Shown here: positions 15,714 through 18,091 of the stretch, one piece after another
Numbering within the stretch: the stretch's first letter is position 1
Layout: the number at the start of each line of letters is the position of its first letter
Source: an uncultured Veillonella sp.
GTDB lineage: Bacteria; Bacillota; Negativicutes; Veillonellales; Veillonellaceae
NCBI GenBank assembly: GCA_900552445.1
Contig: URZS01000003.1
Location: 1-18,091, forward strand
Reading direction: 5' to 3'
DNA length: 18,091 nucleotides
Position numbers and translations under genes: made by a program
The notes under the pieces: model-generated
What the model saw: the letters and a program-made list of their open reading frames with translations, nothing else
Databases searched by the model: none
What the model was told of the DNA's origin: nothing

Positions 15714-16526
15714 TTAGTCGCGACGTGTACGCATAATACCACGATCGGCATTGCGCAAGAAGCGTAATAAGTTTTCAATTTCTACGGAAGAATCAAGTTG
15801 CATTTCCATTTCTTCAATTGCTTTGGACAAACTAAAACCAGAGCGATAAATAATACGGAAAGCTTGTTTCAAATCTCGGCGTACTTCTTCAGAAATACCT
15901 GCACGAGATAAACCAACAGAGTTAAGACCGATAACACGTGCTGGTTGACCATCAGCGATAACATAAGGTGGAATATCTTGTACTACCTTAGCCATCCCGC
16001 CAACCATTGCATTGCGACCGATTTTAACAAATTGGTGAATGCCAGCAAGGCCGCCAATTACTACGCGATCTTCAACAATAGCGTGACCTGCAAGACCTGC
16101 ACAGTTACTCATAATTACATTATTGCCAACGATACAGTTATGAGCCACATGTGTACATGCTTGAAGCAAGCAGTTATTACCTACTCGTGTCTCTTCACCT
16201 TCTCCAGTAGCGCGGCTAATTGTGACGCATTCACGAATAACCGTTTCATCACCAATATTACAATAGCTTTTTTCGCCTTTAAATTTTAAATCTTGAGGTT
16301 CCAATCCAATAGATGCGTTTGGATAAATTTCACAACGCTTGCCAATGGTTGTCCAACCACCAATTACAACATTTGCACCAATTTTTGTGCCGTCGCCAAT
16401 TTCGACATGTTCGCCGATTACAGCTCCGGGGCCTACGATTACATCTTTGCCCAATTTAGCATTTGGATGGACTATGGCTGTACTATGGATGTTGGATTCT
16501 GCATTTTCCATGCCTACAACTATCAC
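15714..16526 (-). CDS. lpxA: UDP-GlcNAc acyltransferase LpxA
   Basis: LpxA adds a 3-hydroxyacyl chain from acyl-ACP to UDP-GlcNAc, the first step of lipid A synthesis. The protein is a left-handed parallel beta-helix built of hexapeptide repeats (about 15-190), with a helical C-terminal domain. The catalytic histidine lies in THVAHNC (H129), and HQF plus GGMAKVVQDIPPYVIADG match the substrate loop. The open frame runs to a GTG at 16535, but that codon abuts the GAGGAG site (16535-16540). The GTG at 16524-16526 has an 8-base spacer and is preferred (270 residues). An ATG at 16509-16511 would give 265 residues, closer to E. coli (262), but lacks a good site. It lies downstream of fabZ with the terminator just after it. 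Confidence 0.93.
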   Translation of the reverse strand: MIVVGMENAESNIHSTAIVHPNAKLGKDVIVGPGAVIGEHVEIGDGTKIGANVVIGGWTTIGKRCEIYPNASIGLEPQDLKFKGEKSYCNIGDETVIRECVTISRATGEGEETRVGNNCLLQACTHVAHNCIVGNNVIMSNCAGLAGHAIVEDRVVIGGLAGIHQFVKIGRNAMVGGMAKVVQDIPPYVIADGQPARVIGLNSVGLSRAGISEEVRRDLKQAFRIIYRSGFSLSKAIEEMEMQLDSSVEIENLLRFLRNADRGIMRTRRD

Positions 16527-16534
16527 TACAATCA

Positions 16535-16540
16535 CTCCTC
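16535..16540 (-). promoter_or_regulatory. Ribosome binding site that decides the lpxA start
   Basis: GAGGAG on the minus strand is 8 bases before a GTG (16524-16526). The farther upstream GTG (16533-16535) overlaps the site and cannot use it, and the downstream ATG is about 23 bases away. Confidence 0.65.
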
Positions 16541-16545
16541 ATCTA

Positions 16546-16971
16546 TTATACAAGGGCAAACATGTATTCACCACTAGCGCACAATTTATCGCCTACATAG
16601 GCACGGCCTTCTACCTTGCCCATTTTGCCTTTAATCTTTACGATTTCAACTTCCATGCGCACTTGGTCACCAGGTTTTACTGGATGACGGAAACGTACTT
16701 TATCAATACCTGTAAACATAGGAGTAAGACCACGGTTTTCTTCTGGGTACAATAAAGCAATACCGCCAACTTGAGCAATTGCTTCTGTAAGCAACACACC
16801 TGGCATTACTGGGTTGCCTGGGAAGTGACCTTGGAAGAACAATTCGTTGAATGTAGCATTCTTAATGCCCACAGCACGTTTCATAGGTTCTAACTCAACA
16901 ATTCGATCTACCAAAAGCATTGGGTAACGATGAGGTAAAATTTCTAAAATATCTTCGTGATTAAGAATCAT
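16546..16971 (-). CDS. fabZ: 3-hydroxyacyl-ACP dehydratase FabZ
   Basis: FabZ dehydrates 3-hydroxyacyl-ACP in fatty-acid elongation and competes with LpxA and LpxC for the same precursor pool. The 141-residue hot-dog-fold protein has the catalytic histidine in [17 protein letters not shown] (H49) and the catalytic glutamate E63 in TEAIAQVGG, the same positions as in well-studied FabZ enzymes. Its ATG overlaps the lpxC stop codon by four bases (ATGA), with an AAGGGAG site inside lpxC. The lpxC-fabZ-lpxA order ties unsaturated fatty acid supply to lipid A synthesis. Confidence 0.96.
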   Translation of the reverse strand: MILNHEDILEILPHRYPMLLVDRIVELEPMKRAVGIKNATFNELFFQGHFPGNPVMPGVLLTEAIAQVGGIALLYPEENRGLTPMFTGIDKVRFRHPVKPGDQVRMEVEIVKIKGKMGKVEGRAYVGDKLCASGEYMFALV

Positions 16972-17807
16972 GGCTGTGTCTCCCTTATTTCTTCCATTAT
17001 ACTACGAGCCAATCTAGAATTTAATTCATGACTCGATTTCAAAGCAATTACATGACCTTCTATTGGTCCTAATAAGAATAAGTCACCTATAACGTCTAGC
17101 GCCTTATGACGAACTAATTCATCATCAAAGCGTGGTACAGATAAACATTTCTCATCATCATAAACTAACGCATTATCTAGGCTACCGCCTTTTGCAAGGC
17201 CCATGGCCTGTAATTGTTCTAACTCTTTCGTAAATCCAATAGTCCTAGCAGGTCCAATATGCTCTCTAAAATATTCAGGGGATACTTCAAAGTCACATTG
17301 CTGTGTGCCAAGCAACGGATGACTGTTAATAGATGTGAATGTCATACGATAGCCATCATATGGCAAAATCAAAACAAAACGGTCTCCATCATAAATAGCA
17401 TGGGATCGAGTCACTTTATATATATGACGCGGCGCTGCTTGTTCTACAATGCCCGCCTCTTCAATAAGATTGATAAAAACAGCACTACTGCCATCACCTA
17501 CTGGAGGCTCTGGAGAATCCATTTCTATATAACAGTTATCAATATTCATAGCACTGAACGCTGCCATCAAATGCTCTACAGTGAATACCTTTGCCTCACC
17601 ATTTTCCAATGTGGTAGCGCGCATAGTGTTCGTCACATTATCAATGTGTGCTCGCACAGAAGGATGACCTTCAATGTCCGTGCGGACAAACACAATTCCT
17701 GTATCTTCAGGTGCAGGTCTGAAAACCATATGTACTGGTTCACCGCTATGAAGGCCAATCCCTTGATATGAAACAGCCTTTTCTATTGTTTGTTGGGGCT
17801 TACTCAT
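16968..17807 (-). CDS. lpxC: UDP-3-O-acyl-GlcNAc deacetylase LpxC
   Basis: LpxC performs the committed, zinc-dependent deacetylation of lipid A synthesis. The 279 residues open with [20 protein letters not shown], and the zinc ligands are visible as H79 (TVEHLMAA), H234 and D238 ([10 protein letters not shown]), with E78 as catalytic base and H260 (KSSHELN) as the second catalytic histidine. Length is near that of A. aeolicus LpxC and shorter than E. coli (305), whose extra C-terminal tail carries the FtsH degradation signal. The short end here (MEEIRETQP) suggests a different mode of level control. The ATG has an AAAGGA site 7 bases away. It is the first gene of its operon. Confidence 0.96.
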   Translation of the reverse strand: MSKPQQTIEKAVSYQGIGLHSGEPVHMVFRPAPEDTGIVFVRTDIEGHPSVRAHIDNVTNTMRATTLENGEAKVFTVEHLMAAFSAMNIDNCYIEMDSPEPPVGDGSSAVFINLIEEAGIVEQAAPRHIYKVTRSHAIYDGDRFVLILPYDGYRMTFTSINSHPLLGTQQCDFEVSPEYFREHIGPARTIGFTKELEQLQAMGLAKGGSLDNALVYDDEKCLSVPRFDDELVRHKALDVIGDLFLLGPIEGHVIALKSSHELNSRLARSIMEEIRETQP

Positions 17808-17857
17808 AAGAATGTCCTTTCATAATCTGAATTCACGTTTACTATACACCAATATGT

Positions 17858-17886
17858 ATTATACCCTATTTGCATAGGTGTTACAA
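17858..17886 (-). promoter_or_regulatory. Promoter of lpxC-fabZ-lpxA
   Basis: On the minus strand TTGTAA (17881-17886) is followed after exactly 17 bases by a perfect TATAAT (17858-17863). The predicted start point is about 45 bases before the lpxC ATG. A small inverted repeat, CCTAT/ATAGG with a 4-base loop, lies in the spacer and could be a regulator site. Confidence 0.7.
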
Positions 17887-18052
17887 GAAATTTACCACAT
17901 ATTACACTATTTTGAAAGCCTATTCTTATTCTTTAAAATTATAATAGCTTATTTTTAAATACTGCGTAATAATTCCCAAAATAAAAAGAGATTTCATTTA
18001 TGTAGCAGGAATCAGTTCTATCTAGAATATTCCTATTTTTACATAAATAAAA
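17887..18052. other. Non-coding DNA upstream of lpxC, with nested inverted repeats
   Basis: No gene is supportable here. Near its end is a nested hairpin: ATTTATGTA (17996-18004) pairs with TACATAAAT (18040-18048), AGGAAT (18007-18012) with ATTCCT (18029-18034) and TTCTA (18016-18020) with TAGAA (18023-18027). Read on the minus strand, a T-rich stretch (CTCTTTTTATTTT) follows, so it may be the terminator of an upstream minus-strand gene outside the window. Confidence 0.5.
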
Positions 18053-18091
18053 AGATCGGAAGAGCGTCGTGTAGGGAAAGAGTGTAGATCT
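18053..18091. other. Illumina sequencing adapter remnant, not genomic
   Basis: The final 39 bases begin AGATCGGAAGAGCGTCGTGT and continue in exact agreement with the reverse complement of the TruSeq universal adapter as I know it. Base composition also changes abruptly from AT-rich to GC-balanced at 18053. It is an untrimmed adapter at the contig end and should be removed. Confidence 0.97.

Noticed and set aside
16339..16755. 138-codon open frame on the plus strand opposite lpxA and fabZ
   Set aside because: It lies opposite two well-supported genes, has low-complexity sequence and shows no recognisable family; it is a shadow frame. Other plus-strand frames opposite LPS genes, including those at 9932-10342 and 17259-17771, were dropped for the same reason.
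1..18052. Mobile element, phage, CRISPR, toxin-antitoxin or defence system
   Set aside because: No transposase, integrase, direct-repeat array or terminal repeats were seen. Almost all coding space is filled by conserved LPS genes.

Overview
This window looks like the lipopolysaccharide (LPS) core locus of a diderm Firmicute in the class Negativicutes, most likely Veillonella or a close relative. The evidence is a low-GC sequence with strong Bacillus-type Shine-Dalgarno sites (AGGAGG, AAAGGAGG) placed before a complete set of Gram-negative lipid A, Kdo and Lpt genes, together with a YitT-type membrane protein and a DUF3084 protein. The genus is inferred from gene order and protein character and was not tested by any search. 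All genes lie on the minus strand, so transcription runs from high to low coordinates.

Layout in transcription order: (1) A promoter at about 17858-17886 drives lpxC-fabZ-lpxA, which ends at a strong intrinsic terminator (15678-15706). (2) After a 220-base gap that should hold a promoter comes a long, tightly packed run: lpxI-lpxB-msbA-waaA-lpxK-kdsB-kdsA-kdsD-kdsC-lpxL-lptC-lptA-lptB-lptG, with many stop/start overlaps. A DUF3084 coiled-coil membrane protein follows 85 bases later, and a hairpin terminator (812-849) closes the unit. (3) A short downstream pair has a YqgF/RuvC-fold nuclease-like gene overlapping the start of a YitT-family membrane protein that is cut by the window edge.

Together the genes cover almost the whole route from UDP-GlcNAc to exported Kdo-lipid A. 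LpxA, LpxC, LpxI, LpxB and LpxK build the tetra-acyl disaccharide. KdsD, KdsA, KdsC and KdsB make CMP-Kdo, WaaA attaches Kdo, and an LpxL-type enzyme adds a secondary acyl chain. MsbA flips the product, and LptB, LptG, LptC and LptA carry it toward the outer membrane. FabZ competes with LpxA for 3-hydroxyacyl-ACP. LpxD, LptD/LptE and a second LptF/LptG-type permease are not in the window.

No tRNA, rRNA, CRISPR array, insertion sequence or phage gene was seen. The last 39 bases (18053-18091) match the Illumina TruSeq adapter and are not genomic. The least understood item is the DUF3084 gene at the end of the LPS export run. Four genes use non-ATG starts (lpxA GTG, lpxI TTG, kdsB GTG, kdsD GTG), and the starts of lpxL, msbA and lpxB are best placed inside their longest open frames.
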